Part shown: positions 36,369-48,003 of the stretch, piece by piece
How the letters are laid out: each line of letters opens with the position of its first letter
How positions within the stretch are numbered: position 1 is the stretch's first letter
NCBI RefSeq assembly: GCF_003144095.1
Contig: NZ_NSKH01000018.1
Location: 2,447,541-2,511,540 of the forward strand
Length of the DNA: 64,000 bases
Reading direction: 5' to 3'
From: Streptomyces sp. ICBB 8177
GTDB lineage: Bacteria; Actinomycetota; Actinomycetes; Streptomycetales; Streptomycetaceae
Position numbers and translations under genes: made by a program
Notes under the pieces: model-generated
The model's input: only the letters and a program-made list of their open reading frames with translations
Databases searched by the model: none
What the model was told of the DNA's origin: nothing

Positions 36369-37067
36369 ATGGCCGGTATGTCCTCTCATCTGATCACCGG
36401 AGCCGGATCCGGCATCGGCGCGGCGCTCGCCCGGCGGCTGCTGGAGCGCGGCGACGACCTGTGGCTGCTGGCCCGCGACGCCGGACGCGCCAAGGAACTC
36501 GCCGACGCCTTCCCCGGCGCGCACACCCTCGTCGGCGACCTCGCCCAGCCGGAGCGGCTGTCGTGGGCGTTCGGCCACCAGGCGCTGCCCGAGCGGCTCG
36601 ACTCGCTGCTGCACGTCGCGGGCGTCGCCGACCTCGGCGAGGTCGGCGAGCTGACCCCCAAGGTCTGGGAGCGCACGCTCGCCGTCAACCTCATGGCTCC
36701 CGCCGAGCTGACCCGCCTCGTCCTGCCCCAACTGCGCCTGTGCAGCGGCCACGTGGTCTTCGTCAACTCCGGCGCGGGCCTGTCCGCCAACGCGGGCTGG
36801 AGCGCGTACGCCGCCAGCAAGCACGGCCTCAAGGCGCTCGCGGACTCCCTGCGGCAGGAGGAGCACGGCAACGGGGTGCGCGTCACCTCCGTCTACCCGG
36901 GCCGCACCGCGACCCCGATGCAGGAGAAGCTCCACCAGTACGAGGGCAGGCGGTACGACCCGGCCGACTGGATCGACCCGGAGTCGGTGGCCTCGACCGT
37001 GCTGCTCTCCCTCGACCTGCCCAGGGACGCCGAGATCAACGACGTCACGGTGCGGCCGGGCCGCTGA
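36369..37067 (+). CDS. Short-chain dehydrogenase/reductase
   Basis: 232-residue classical SDR. NAD(P) motif TGAGSGIGAALARRL at the N-terminus, LLHVAGVADLGEV in place of the usual NNAG, catalytic Ser in VFVNSGAGLS, and YAASKHGLKAL holding Tyr and Lys. Both ATG 36369 and ATG 36378 are possible starts; neither has a clear ribosome site. NADP preference is suggested by Arg in LLARDAGRAKEL. The substrate cannot be told. Confidence 0.88.
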   Translation: MAGMSSHLITGAGSGIGAALARRLLERGDDLWLLARDAGRAKELADAFPGAHTLVGDLAQPERLSWAFGHQALPERLDSLLHVAGVADLGEVGELTPKVWERTLAVNLMAPAELTRLVLPQLRLCSGHVVFVNSGAGLSANAGWSAYAASKHGLKALADSLRQEEHGNGVRVTSVYPGRTATPMQEKLHQYEGRRYDPADWIDPESVASTVLLSLDLPRDAEINDVTVRPGR

Positions 37068-37169
37068 GCCGGACGACCGGCGCGCCCGAGGGTGCGCCCC
37101 GCGCGCGCCGGTCGCAGCATGGAGGGAGAGGGAGAGTCCACACGGCCGTACCGTGCCGGAGGTGACCCG

Positions 37170-37781
37170 ATGACCAGTCCCAGCCCCCGAGGCGCACTGG
37201 GCGCCGGTGGCGTCTTCTGGTCCTTCGCCCCCTGGATCATCTTCGAGGTGGTGGCGGGTCCGAGTACCTGGAAGTTCGCCGCCTTCGCCGCACTGATCGC
37301 CTCCGTGGTGCTCAACCTGCCGGACCTGCGCCAGGGCAGCGTGAAGGTGCTGAACGCGGCCGCGCTCGCGTTCTTCGCCGTGGTGTCCGTGCTGGCGCTG
37401 GCCCTCAGCCACCACGACCTGGTCTGGCTGGAGACGTACGCGCAGGTCATCTCCAACGCCGTGGTCGCCGTCGTCGCGCTGGGCTCGCTGGCCTTCGTGC
37501 CGTTCACCGAGCAGTACGCGCGCGAGTCCACGCCGCGCGAGATCTGGGGCACCCCCGGATTCACACACGTCAACCGCGTGCTGACCCTGATGTGGGGCCT
37601 GGTCTTCGCGGTCACCGCGGTGCTCGGGCTGGTCGCGATCCACGACACCGTCGACAGCGACTGGCTCAACTGGGTCATCCCGATCGCCCTGCTGGTGCTG
37701 GCCGTCAAGTTCACCAACTGGTACCCGCAGCACGTGCGCTCCCAGTCGATGGCCGCCCGGGCCAGGGTCGTCCACCACTGA
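37170..37781 (+). CDS. Integral membrane protein of unknown function
   Basis: 203 residues with about five to six predicted helices: FWSFAPWIIFEVVAGPSTW and AAFAALIASVVLNLPDLR, AALAFFAVVSVLALALS, ISNAVVAVVALGSLAFV, LMWGLVFAVTAVLGLVAI and WVIPIALLVLAVKFTNWY. ATG at 37170 follows GGAGG at 7 nt. The pairing of W- and P-rich helices with a cytoplasmic EQYARESTPREIWGTPGF loop is seen in a Streptomyces family without assigned function. No operon partner is evident. Confidence 0.72.
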   Translation: MTSPSPRGALGAGGVFWSFAPWIIFEVVAGPSTWKFAAFAALIASVVLNLPDLRQGSVKVLNAAALAFFAVVSVLALALSHHDLVWLETYAQVISNAVVAVVALGSLAFVPFTEQYARESTPREIWGTPGFTHVNRVLTLMWGLVFAVTAVLGLVAIHDTVDSDWLNWVIPIALLVLAVKFTNWYPQHVRSQSMAARARVVHH

Positions 37782-37843
37782 GTACGGCCCCCGGTGGCCC
37801 GGCGCCGGGACCGGAGCATTCCGGACACCGCCTGACCGGCGAC

Positions 37844-37849
37844 TACGCT
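37844..37849 (+). promoter_or_regulatory. Leaderless-type -10 box of MetE-like gene
   Basis: TACGCT ends 6 nt before the GTG at 37856; no Shine-Dalgarno sequence is present. Confidence 0.5.
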
Positions 37850-37855
37850 TCCCGC

Positions 37856-39025
37856 GTGAACGACGAGAGCACCTTCGACACCAGTGCCCCCGCCGGCCCG
37901 GCCGACACGCTCCCGCGGCCGGCCCCGGGATCGGCCACCGGCGTGGGCTCGATGCCCGGCGACGACGTGCGCGAGGCGGTCCGCGTCGCGGTGGAGGCCG
38001 TTCCCACGCTGCCGTTCCTGCCGGAGCTGCCCGCCCGCGGCCCCGGCGCGGACATGATCGGGCGCACCCTCGGCATGCTGGTCGAGCTGTACGCGCGGGT
38101 CGAGCCCAGCGGCTGGCGGTTCGGCGACCGCCCGGGGCGCGACACCCGGCGGGCCCGGGCCTTCCTCGCCCAGGACCTCGACACGTTGGAGGAGTTCACG
38201 CAGGGCTATGAGGGCCCGCTGAAGGTGCAGGTCGTCGGGCCCTGGACGCTCGCCGCCTCGGTCGAGCTGCGGGGCGGGGAGGCCGCGCTGTCCGATCCGG
38301 GCGCCTGCCGCGACCTGACCGCCTCGCTCACCGAGGGCCTGCGGCTGCATCTGGCCGACCTCGCCCGGCGCGTCCCCGGCGCGCGGCCGGTGCTCCAGCT
38401 CGACGAGCCGTCCCTGACCGCCGTCCTGCTCGGCCGGATCCGCTCCGCCAGCGGCTACCGCACCCACCGGGCGGTCGACCGGGCCGTGGTGGAGGGCGCG
38501 CTACGCGAGATCGTCGAGACGGCGCGCGCGGCGGGCGCGGCGGTGATCGCGCACTCGTGCGCCCCCTCCGTGCCCTTCGGCCTGCTGCGGCGCGCCGGGG
38601 TGTCCGGCGTGTCGTTCGACTTCTCCCTGCTCACGGAGAGTGAGTGGGACACGATCGGGGAGGCGGTCGAGGCCGGAACGGTTCTGCTGGCCGGAGTGGT
38701 GCCGGGAACGGACACCGGGACGGGCGCCTCGGGCTCCTCGGGCTCCTCGGGCGCTTCGGCGGCGGGCGGCGGGGCGTCCGGCGCGGCGGCGTCCGGCACG
38801 GGCTCCGGATCGGGCACCGGTTCGACGCCGTTGTCAGACCCTGCCGGTAGCGTCAGTGGTGTCCGGTCGTTGTGGCGCGGGCTGGGGCTGTCGCCGGGGA
38901 CTCTCGCGGAGTCCGTGGTGGTCACTCCGGCGTGCGGTCTCGCGGGTGCCTCCCCGGGGTACGCCCGCGCGGCGCTGACCCACTGCGCCAAGGCGGCCAG
39001 GACCCTCGTCGACGACCCCGAGTAG
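37856..39025 (+). CDS. Cobalamin-independent methionine synthase-like (MetE C-terminal) protein
   Basis: 389 residues, about half the size of full MetE, corresponding to its C-terminal methyltransferase barrel. ATGVGSMPGDDVREAV, PFLPELPARGPGADMIGRTLGML, KVQVVGPWTLAASVEL, PVLQLDEPSL and SLLTESEWDTIGEAVEAGTVLLAGVVPG are typical of the short actinobacterial version. HSCAPSVPFGLL has a Cys in the zinc region and VVVTPACGLAGASPGYAR supplies the last zinc Cys. Between the VVPG and SLWRGLGLSP blocks is a Gly/Ser/Ala-rich stretch of about 45 residues (about 38705-38850). Without the N-terminal half, classical folate-dependent activity is uncertain. Leaderless-type promoter. Confidence 0.8.
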   Translation: MNDESTFDTSAPAGPADTLPRPAPGSATGVGSMPGDDVREAVRVAVEAVPTLPFLPELPARGPGADMIGRTLGMLVELYARVEPSGWRFGDRPGRDTRRARAFLAQDLDTLEEFTQGYEGPLKVQVVGPWTLAASVELRGGEAALSDPGACRDLTASLTEGLRLHLADLARRVPGARPVLQLDEPSLTAVLLGRIRSASGYRTHRAVDRAVVEGALREIVETARAAGAAVIAHSCAPSVPFGLLRRAGVSGVSFDFSLLTESEWDTIGEAVEAGTVLLAGVVPGTDTGTGASGSSGSSGASAAGGGASGAAASGTGSGSGTGSTPLSDPAGSVSGVRSLWRGLGLSPGTLAESVVVTPACGLAGASPGYARAALTHCAKAARTLVDDPE

Positions 39026-39048
39026 CCGACGACCATGACCCTGAGTGA

Positions 39049-41259
<2,211 letters not shown>

Positions 41260-41446
41260 GGGCGGCTCACCCGATCGGCGCATACCAGACGGATGAGGGA
41301 TGCAGGGTTCCATTCGGGCAACCCCGGGGGATCGCTGCCCGGGACCGGCTTTCCCGGCCTACTGTTGAGAGGCGCCCCTGCCGGGCATCAGTCTCACGCC
41401 GGGCGTGGCCGACCTGAGCGCGACCCCGGCTGTGAGAGGGACGGGC

Positions 41447-43546
41447 ATGAAACCGACGGACAAGGCCGGACCGGCGCCGAGCCGGCGGCGGTCCGCCGCG
41501 CCGCCGGTGCCCCCGGTGGTGTTGCGGGCCGCGGTGGTCGCCGCCGCGGCGCTGGCGCTGATGGTGGGCGTCGCCCGCGTGGTGGCCGACGGCCACGCGC
41601 TCTTCCCCGGCCACGCCGCGGGCTGGGCCTTCGCCGTGCTGACCGGCGTCATCGTCGGCCACCTCGTCGCGCTCGGCCGCGACCGCTGGTGGGGTGGCAC
41701 CGGCTCCGGCGCCGCCCTCACGCTCGCCGTCCTGCTGCTGTACGGCTGGATGCCCTCGGTGCTGATCAGCCTCGCCGTGGTCGTGCTGGTCGGCGCCGCC
41801 CGCCGGCACCGCTGGCGGCAGGCGCTGCTGCACGGCGCCGTCGACATCCTCGGCATCGGCGCGGCGGCACTGGTGCTGCGGCTGTTCGGCACCGTGCCCT
41901 CCGTGGAACGGCCCTGGCTGCCCGCCACCTGGACGTACTCCGCCATCCCGACGGTGGTGCTGGCCTCGCTGTGCTACCTGGCCGCCACCCGCACCCTGCT
42001 GTGGTTCACCGTCGCACCGTCCGGCGGCGGGCTGCCGACCGTGGCCAGGACCGCGCTGGTGCGGCAGGGCCTGGTCGGGGTGGCCCTGCTGGGCATCGCG
42101 CCGCTCATCGTCGCCGTGGCCGCGCAGATGCCGATGCTGCTGCCGCTGTTCGCGGTGCCGCTGATCGCGCTGGACTCCACGCTGTGGATCGCCCGCGCCC
42201 GCGCCGAGGAACAGCTGCGCGACCCGCTGACCGGCCTGCCCAACCGCCAGTGGCTGCTGGAGCGCACCTGGACCGCGCTGGACCACGCCGACCGGGGCGG
42301 GGTGCGGGCCGCGCTGGTCCTGATCGACCTCGACCGGTTCCGTTCGGTCAACGACACGCTCGGCCATCTCGCGGGCGACCGCCTGCTGTTGCAGATAGCG
42401 GACCGGCTGCGGCTCGCCCTGCCGCGCGGCGCGGAGGCCGCCCGGCTCGGCGGCGACGAGTTCGCCGTCCTGCTGCCCACCTGCGACTCCCCGACCCGGG
42501 CGCAGCGCGTCGCGCGCAGCCTGGTCGCCGCGCTCGGCTCCCCGCTCAACCTCGACGGGCTCACCCTCGTGCTGGAGGCCAGCGCCGGGGTCGCCGTCTT
42601 CCCCGACCACGCCGGCGACGCGGAGGGACTGCTGCGGCGGGCGGACGTGGCGATGTACGAGGCCAAGCAGGACCGCAGCGGCGTCGAGGTCTACGAGGCC
42701 ACCCGCGACGGCAACACGCCCGACCGCCTCGGGCTCCTCGGCGACCTGCGGCGCGCCATCGACCACGGCGACGTCGAACTCCACTACCAGCCCAAGGTGC
42801 GCTTCGACGGCAAGGTCGCCGGCCTTGAGGCGCTGCTGCGCTGGGAGCACCCGGAACGCGGGCGGGTCAGCCCCGAGGAGTTCATCGCGATCGCCGAGTC
42901 CTCCGGGCTCATGCCGCAGCTGACGGACTACGTGCTGGAGACCGCGCTGGCGCAGGTCGCGCAGTGGCGGGGGATGGGCATCGAGGTGCCGGTCGCGGTG
43001 AACGTCTCACCGCGCGACGTGCACACCCCCGGCTTCGCCGGATCGGTCGCCGCCCGGCTCGCGCGGCACGGGGTCCCGCCGGGGGCGCTCCAGCTGGAGA
43101 TAACGGAACACGTGCTGCTGGAGGAGCCGCAGCGGGCCGCGGACACCCTCGCCGGGCTGACCGGGCACGGGGTGAAGATGTCGCTGGACGACTTCGGGAC
43201 CGGCTACTCGTCGCTGGTGCACCTGCGGCGGCTGCCGGTCAGCGAGCTGAAGATCGACCGGTCCTTCGTGGCCCGGCTGGTGGTGGACACCGAGGACGCG
43301 GAGATCGTGCGCTGCACGGTCGACCTCGCGCACTCGCTGGGGCTGCTGGTCGTCGCGGAGGGCGTCGAGGACGACGAGACGTGGGAACGACTGCGGGACC
43401 TGGGCTGCGACGCGATCCAGGGCTGGCTGGTGGCGGCGGCGATGCCGGCGGAGGAGACGACGGCGTGGCTGCGGGTGCGGGCCAAGTCCGGCTGGCACCG
43501 GGGGGAGGGGGTGCGGGTGCTGGGGGTGGACGCTGCGCGGGGTTGA
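41447..43546 (+). CDS. rmdB: Membrane GGDEF-EAL cyclic-di-GMP protein, RmdB-like
   Basis: 699 residues: six or so N-terminal membrane helices (about 25-245), then GGDEF and EAL domains. GGDEF residues 335-339 are intact and DPLTGLPNRQWL leads the domain. EAL is intact as E461-A-L-L-R-W, with NVSPRDVH, ITEHVLLEE and LDDFGTGYSSLVHLRRLP and VAEGVEDDETW, so phosphodiesterase activity is expected. Position directly after ligA and the domain order match Streptomyces RmdB, a c-di-GMP phosphodiesterase affecting colony development; I assign the name on that basis. ATG at 41447 follows GAGAGGGAC; an upstream GTG at 41405 lacks a site. Confidence 0.85.
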   Translation: MKPTDKAGPAPSRRRSAAPPVPPVVLRAAVVAAAALALMVGVARVVADGHALFPGHAAGWAFAVLTGVIVGHLVALGRDRWWGGTGSGAALTLAVLLLYGWMPSVLISLAVVVLVGAARRHRWRQALLHGAVDILGIGAAALVLRLFGTVPSVERPWLPATWTYSAIPTVVLASLCYLAATRTLLWFTVAPSGGGLPTVARTALVRQGLVGVALLGIAPLIVAVAAQMPMLLPLFAVPLIALDSTLWIARARAEEQLRDPLTGLPNRQWLLERTWTALDHADRGGVRAALVLIDLDRFRSVNDTLGHLAGDRLLLQIADRLRLALPRGAEAARLGGDEFAVLLPTCDSPTRAQRVARSLVAALGSPLNLDGLTLVLEASAGVAVFPDHAGDAEGLLRRADVAMYEAKQDRSGVEVYEATRDGNTPDRLGLLGDLRRAIDHGDVELHYQPKVRFDGKVAGLEALLRWEHPERGRVSPEEFIAIAESSGLMPQLTDYVLETALAQVAQWRGMGIEVPVAVNVSPRDVHTPGFAGSVAARLARHGVPPGALQLEITEHVLLEEPQRAADTLAGLTGHGVKMSLDDFGTGYSSLVHLRRLPVSELKIDRSFVARLVVDTEDAEIVRCTVDLAHSLGLLVVAEGVEDDETWERLRDLGCDAIQGWLVAAAMPAEETTAWLRVRAKSGWHRGEGVRVLGVDAARG

Positions 43547-43569
43547 GCTCTCGTTCCCCCCACCCACCC
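43539..43569 (+). repeat. Copy of dispersed GGGGTTG...TTCCCCCCACCCACCC element
   Basis: GGGGTTG, 8 variable bases, TTCCCCCCACCCACCC. This matches 31802-31834 (GGGGTTG, 8 bases, TTCCCCGCCCACCCACCC). The stop codon of the c-di-GMP gene lies inside it. Unlike the copy at 31.8 kb, no inverted second arm is found downstream. Confidence 0.55.
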
Positions 43570-44145
43570 GCCCACCTGTCCGCCGTCCCCACCGTGTCCG
43601 TGGGGCTCCGCCCCTGCACCCCGAAACTCCGCAGCCGCGCTGCGCCTCCGCGCCCCTCCGCAGGTACGGCCCGCACCTTCCGCCCCGTTCGCGAGGCTCC
43701 GCCCCTGTACCCCGGCGGGGCTGCGCCCCTGCACTTCCGTGAGCCACCGCAGCCGGGCTGGGCCTCCGGGCCCCGGGCCCCTCCGCCGGTCCGAAGGTGC
43801 GGCCCGCACCTTCCGCCCGTTCGCGGGGCTGCGCCCCTGCACCCCCGTGAGCCACCGTCGCGGGGCTGCGGTTCGGGGCTCCGCACCCAGCCGGTCCCCA
43901 CTTCCGTAGTGGGCAGTCGTCACGCAGGGCGGGACGGCTGGGCACTACGGCCCGCACCACGCCCCCCGCACCACGACCCCCGCGTCCCCTGCCCCCGCCC
44001 CCACGCCCCCCGTCATCCACGCCGCCTCCCCACCCCCGTAATCCATTGCGAGCCGGACGCTCGCGGAACCGTTTCGCGGCGGGTGCCCGTGCCGCCATAG
44101 GATTGGCGGCGGAAACTCATCGATAACTCACCAGAGGATCGCCAC
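43547..44145. other. 599-bp gene-free region with REP-like palindrome cluster
   Basis: No gene is supported here. From 43602 to 43868 it is built of short palindromes GGGGCT(C/G)CGCCCC at 43602-43614, 43693-43705 (one mismatch), 43717-43729 and 43825-43837. A unit of about 47 bp starting GGTACGGCCCGCACCTTCCG at 43663 recurs at 43797, and one starting CTGCAC(T/C)(T/C)CCGTGAGCCACC at 43730 recurs at 43838. From about 43940 to 44035 it is strongly C-rich on this strand. The right end holds the gat promoter. Reading frames through it are repetitive Arg/Gly/Ala translations and are not genes. Confidence 0.75.
44098..44103 (+). promoter_or_regulatory. -10 box of the gat operon
   Basis: TAGGAT about 43 bp upstream of gatC, in a less GC-rich stretch. 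A proper ribosome site (AGAGGA) precedes gatC, so this transcript has a 5' leader of about 35 nt. Confidence 0.45.
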
Positions 44146-44442
44146 ATGCCTGGCATCACGCGCGAGGAGGTCGCCCACCTCGGCCGGCTGTCGCGTCTGG
44201 AGCTGAAGGACGAAGAGCTCGACCACTTCGCCGGACAGCTCGACGAGATCATCGGCGCGGTGGCCCGCGTCTCCGAGGTGGCGGGCGAGGACGTCCCCCC
44301 GACCTCGCACCCCCTGCCGCTGACCAACGTCATGCGCCCGGACGTCGTCCGGCCGTCGCTGACCCCGCAGCAGGCGCTGTCCGGCGCCCCCGCGCAGGAG
44401 CAGCAGCGTTTCAAGGTGCCGCAGATCCTGGGGGAGGACTGA
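44146..44442 (+). CDS. gatC: Glutamyl/aspartyl-tRNA amidotransferase subunit C
   Basis: 98-residue small subunit that stabilises GatA in the GatCAB complex. [33 protein letters not shown] is the family signature region. First gene of gatC-gatA-orf-gatB; ATG follows AGAGGA. The complex converts Glu-tRNA(Gln) and Asp-tRNA(Asn) to the amides. Confidence 0.95.
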   Translation: MPGITREEVAHLGRLSRLELKDEELDHFAGQLDEIIGAVARVSEVAGEDVPPTSHPLPLTNVMRPDVVRPSLTPQQALSGAPAQEQQRFKVPQILGED

Positions 44443-44447
44443 CCGCC

Positions 44448-45937
<1,490 letters not shown>

Positions 45938-45941
<4 letters not shown>

Positions 45942-46180
45942 CCGGAAAGCTGGACAAGGCCAAGGGATTCAAGAAGTCGCGGCCCGGCACCTACCTGTCC
46001 ATCGGCACCACGCTCTTCGGCGCCGTGGGTGTCATCAAGCAGTTCCGCAGCGCGCGCGGCGAGAGCGACACGCTCAAGGTGATCGACGCGGTCGTGCGCG
46101 GCGCGGTCATCGTCACCGGCGTGGCCGTCCTGGTGCGCGAACTGCGGAACATGAACAGCGACGACGTCCTCGCCGACTGA
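45938..46180 (+). CDS. Small membrane protein between gatA and gatB
   Basis: 80 residues: [21 protein letters not shown], then two hydrophobic segments (about 20-38 and 52-68: [15 protein letters not shown] and [15 protein letters not shown]), charged ends and a C-terminal [13 protein letters not shown] overlaps the gatA stop by 4 bp, so it is translated with gatA, and gatB starts 26 bp later. No named family recognised. Its place inside an essential operon suggests conservation; its link to tRNA amidation is unknown. Confidence 0.75.
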
Positions 46181-46206
46181 CGACGCGGGCTGAGAGGGAA
46201 ATTTCC

Positions 46207-47718
46207 GTGACTGTCACTGACGACCTGGTGTCGTACGAGGACGCGCTCGCGTCGTACGACCCCGTCATGGGCCTTGAGGTCCATGTCGAGCTGGGCACCA
46301 GGACGAAGATGTTCTGCGGGTGCTCCACCGAACTGGGTGCCGAGCCCAACTCGCAAGTCTGCCCGACCTGTCTGGGGCTGCCCGGCTCGCTGCCGGTGGT
46401 CAACGCGGTCGGCGTGGAGTCGGCGATCAAGATCGGTCTCGCGCTCAACTGCGAGATCGCGCAGTGGTGCCGTTTCGCCCGGAAGAACTACTTCTATCCG
46501 GACATGCCGAAGAACTTCCAGACCTCGCAGTACGACGAGCCGATCGCCTTCAACGGCTACCTGGACGTCGCGCTGGAGGACGGGGAGGTCTTCCGGGTCG
46601 AGATCGAACGCGCCCACATGGAGGAGGACACCGGCAAGTCCACCCACATCGGTGGCGCGACCGGCCGCATCCACGGCGCCTCGCACTCGCTGCTGGACTA
46701 CAACCGGGCCGGCATCCCGCTCATCGAGATCGTCACCAAGCCGATCGAGGGCGCGGGCGAGCGGGCCCCGGAGGTGGCGCGCGCGTACGTGGCCGAACTG
46801 CGCGAGCTGATCCGGGCGCTGGGCGTGTCCGAGGCCCGCATGGAGATGGGTCAGATGCGCTGCGACGTCAACCTGTCGCTGCGCCCGCACGGCACCGAGA
46901 AGTTCGGCACCCGCTCGGAGACCAAGAACGTCAACTCGCTGCGGAGCGTGGAGCGCGCGGCGAGGTTCGAGATCCAGCGGCACGCCGCGGTGCTGTCGAC
47001 CGGCGGCACGATCGTGCAGGAGACCCGGCACTTCCACGAGGACACCGGCTCCACCACCTCCGGCCGCATCAAGGAGGAGGCGGAGGACTACCGCTACTTC
47101 CCGGAGCCGGACCTCGTGCCGGTCGCCCCGGCCCGCGAGTGGGTCGAGGAGCTGCGCGCCACGCTGCCGGAACTGCCGCGCCTTCGCCGGGCACGGCTGC
47201 GCGAGGAGTGGGGCATCTCCGACCACGAGATGCAGTCGGTGCTCAACGCCGGCGCGATCGATCTGATCGTGGCGACGGTGGACGCCGGAGCCCCGGCCGA
47301 CCAGGCCCGCAAGTGGTGGATGGGCGAGCTGGCCCGCCGTTCCAACGAGGACGGCGTGGAGCTGTCGGCGCTGCCGATCACCCCGGCGCAGGTCGCCCGG
47401 GTCTGCGCGCTGGTGGCCGAGGGCAAGCTCAACGACAAGCTGGCCCGCCAGGTCATCGAGGGCGTGCTCGCCGGTGAGGGCGACCCGGACCAGGTCGTCG
47501 AAAAGCGGGGTCTGGCCGTGGTCTCCGACTCCGGCGCGCTCGGCGCGGCCGTGGACGAGGCCATCGCGGGCAACCCGGGCATCGCCGACAAGATCCGCGA
47601 CGGCAAGGTCGCGGCGGCGGGTGCGCTGGTCGGCGCCGTGATGAAGGCCACACGCGGACAGGCGGACGCCGCCCGGGTGCGTGAGCTGATCCTGGAGAAG
47701 CTGGGCGTCCAGGGCTGA
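46207..47718 (+). CDS. gatB: Glutamyl/aspartyl-tRNA amidotransferase subunit B
   Basis: 503-residue kinase-like subunit that activates the misacylated tRNA and accepts ammonia from GatA. Recognisable blocks are [57 protein letters not shown] and the metal/zinc cysteines in the first of these, then [14 protein letters not shown] and the C-terminal YqeY-like tail domain ending [15 protein letters not shown] start at 46207. The operon ends here with a strong terminator. Confidence 0.96.
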   Translation: MTVTDDLVSYEDALASYDPVMGLEVHVELGTRTKMFCGCSTELGAEPNSQVCPTCLGLPGSLPVVNAVGVESAIKIGLALNCEIAQWCRFARKNYFYPDMPKNFQTSQYDEPIAFNGYLDVALEDGEVFRVEIERAHMEEDTGKSTHIGGATGRIHGASHSLLDYNRAGIPLIEIVTKPIEGAGERAPEVARAYVAELRELIRALGVSEARMEMGQMRCDVNLSLRPHGTEKFGTRSETKNVNSLRSVERAARFEIQRHAAVLSTGGTIVQETRHFHEDTGSTTSGRIKEEAEDYRYFPEPDLVPVAPAREWVEELRATLPELPRLRRARLREEWGISDHEMQSVLNAGAIDLIVATVDAGAPADQARKWWMGELARRSNEDGVELSALPITPAQVARVCALVAEGKLNDKLARQVIEGVLAGEGDPDQVVEKRGLAVVSDSGALGAAVDEAIAGNPGIADKIRDGKVAAAGALVGAVMKATRGQADAARVRELILEKLGVQG

Positions 47719-47782
47719 CCTCGAAGTGCCATCCACGCCGTCACCTGCGCGGGTAAAAACGCCATAAGCGCGACAAAGATCG

Positions 47783-47822
47783 AAAAGCGGCCTTCTCCGT
47801 ACGAGAGGGCCGCTTTTTCGTG
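47783..47822 (+). terminator. Intrinsic terminator of the gat operon
   Basis: Stem AAAAGCGGCC / GGCCGCTTTT (47783-47792 with 47808-47817), extended inward by TCTC / GAGA and one G-U pair to 15 bp, with a 5-nt loop and a T tract. One of the few textbook rho-independent terminators in the window. Confidence 0.9.
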
Positions 47823-48003
47823 TTCATGACTAACTATTGCCGATCTGTGATGAAGCCCACGAAAGGCGCAAAGGATCTCCCCGCCCTGTCAGAGTGGTGC
47901 GCTGTACGCGAAGTTCTTTGAGGGCCTTTCCCGCCGAAGGTCGCGCGGCGTTCACCCGCGCGACGCACCGGCGAAAGCTCCGCTCAAGACTGGAAAGCAG
48001 GGT

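Noticed and set aside
41260-41446. Possible c-di-GMP riboswitch before the RmdB-like gene
   Set aside because: The conserved GEMM core and tetraloop receptor cannot be found; only generic GC hairpins are seen.
43007-44098. Complement-strand frames across the 43.5-44.1 kb gap
   Set aside because: They translate the palindromic repeats into Arg/Gly/Ala strings, lack ribosome sites and overlap the EAL domain gene.
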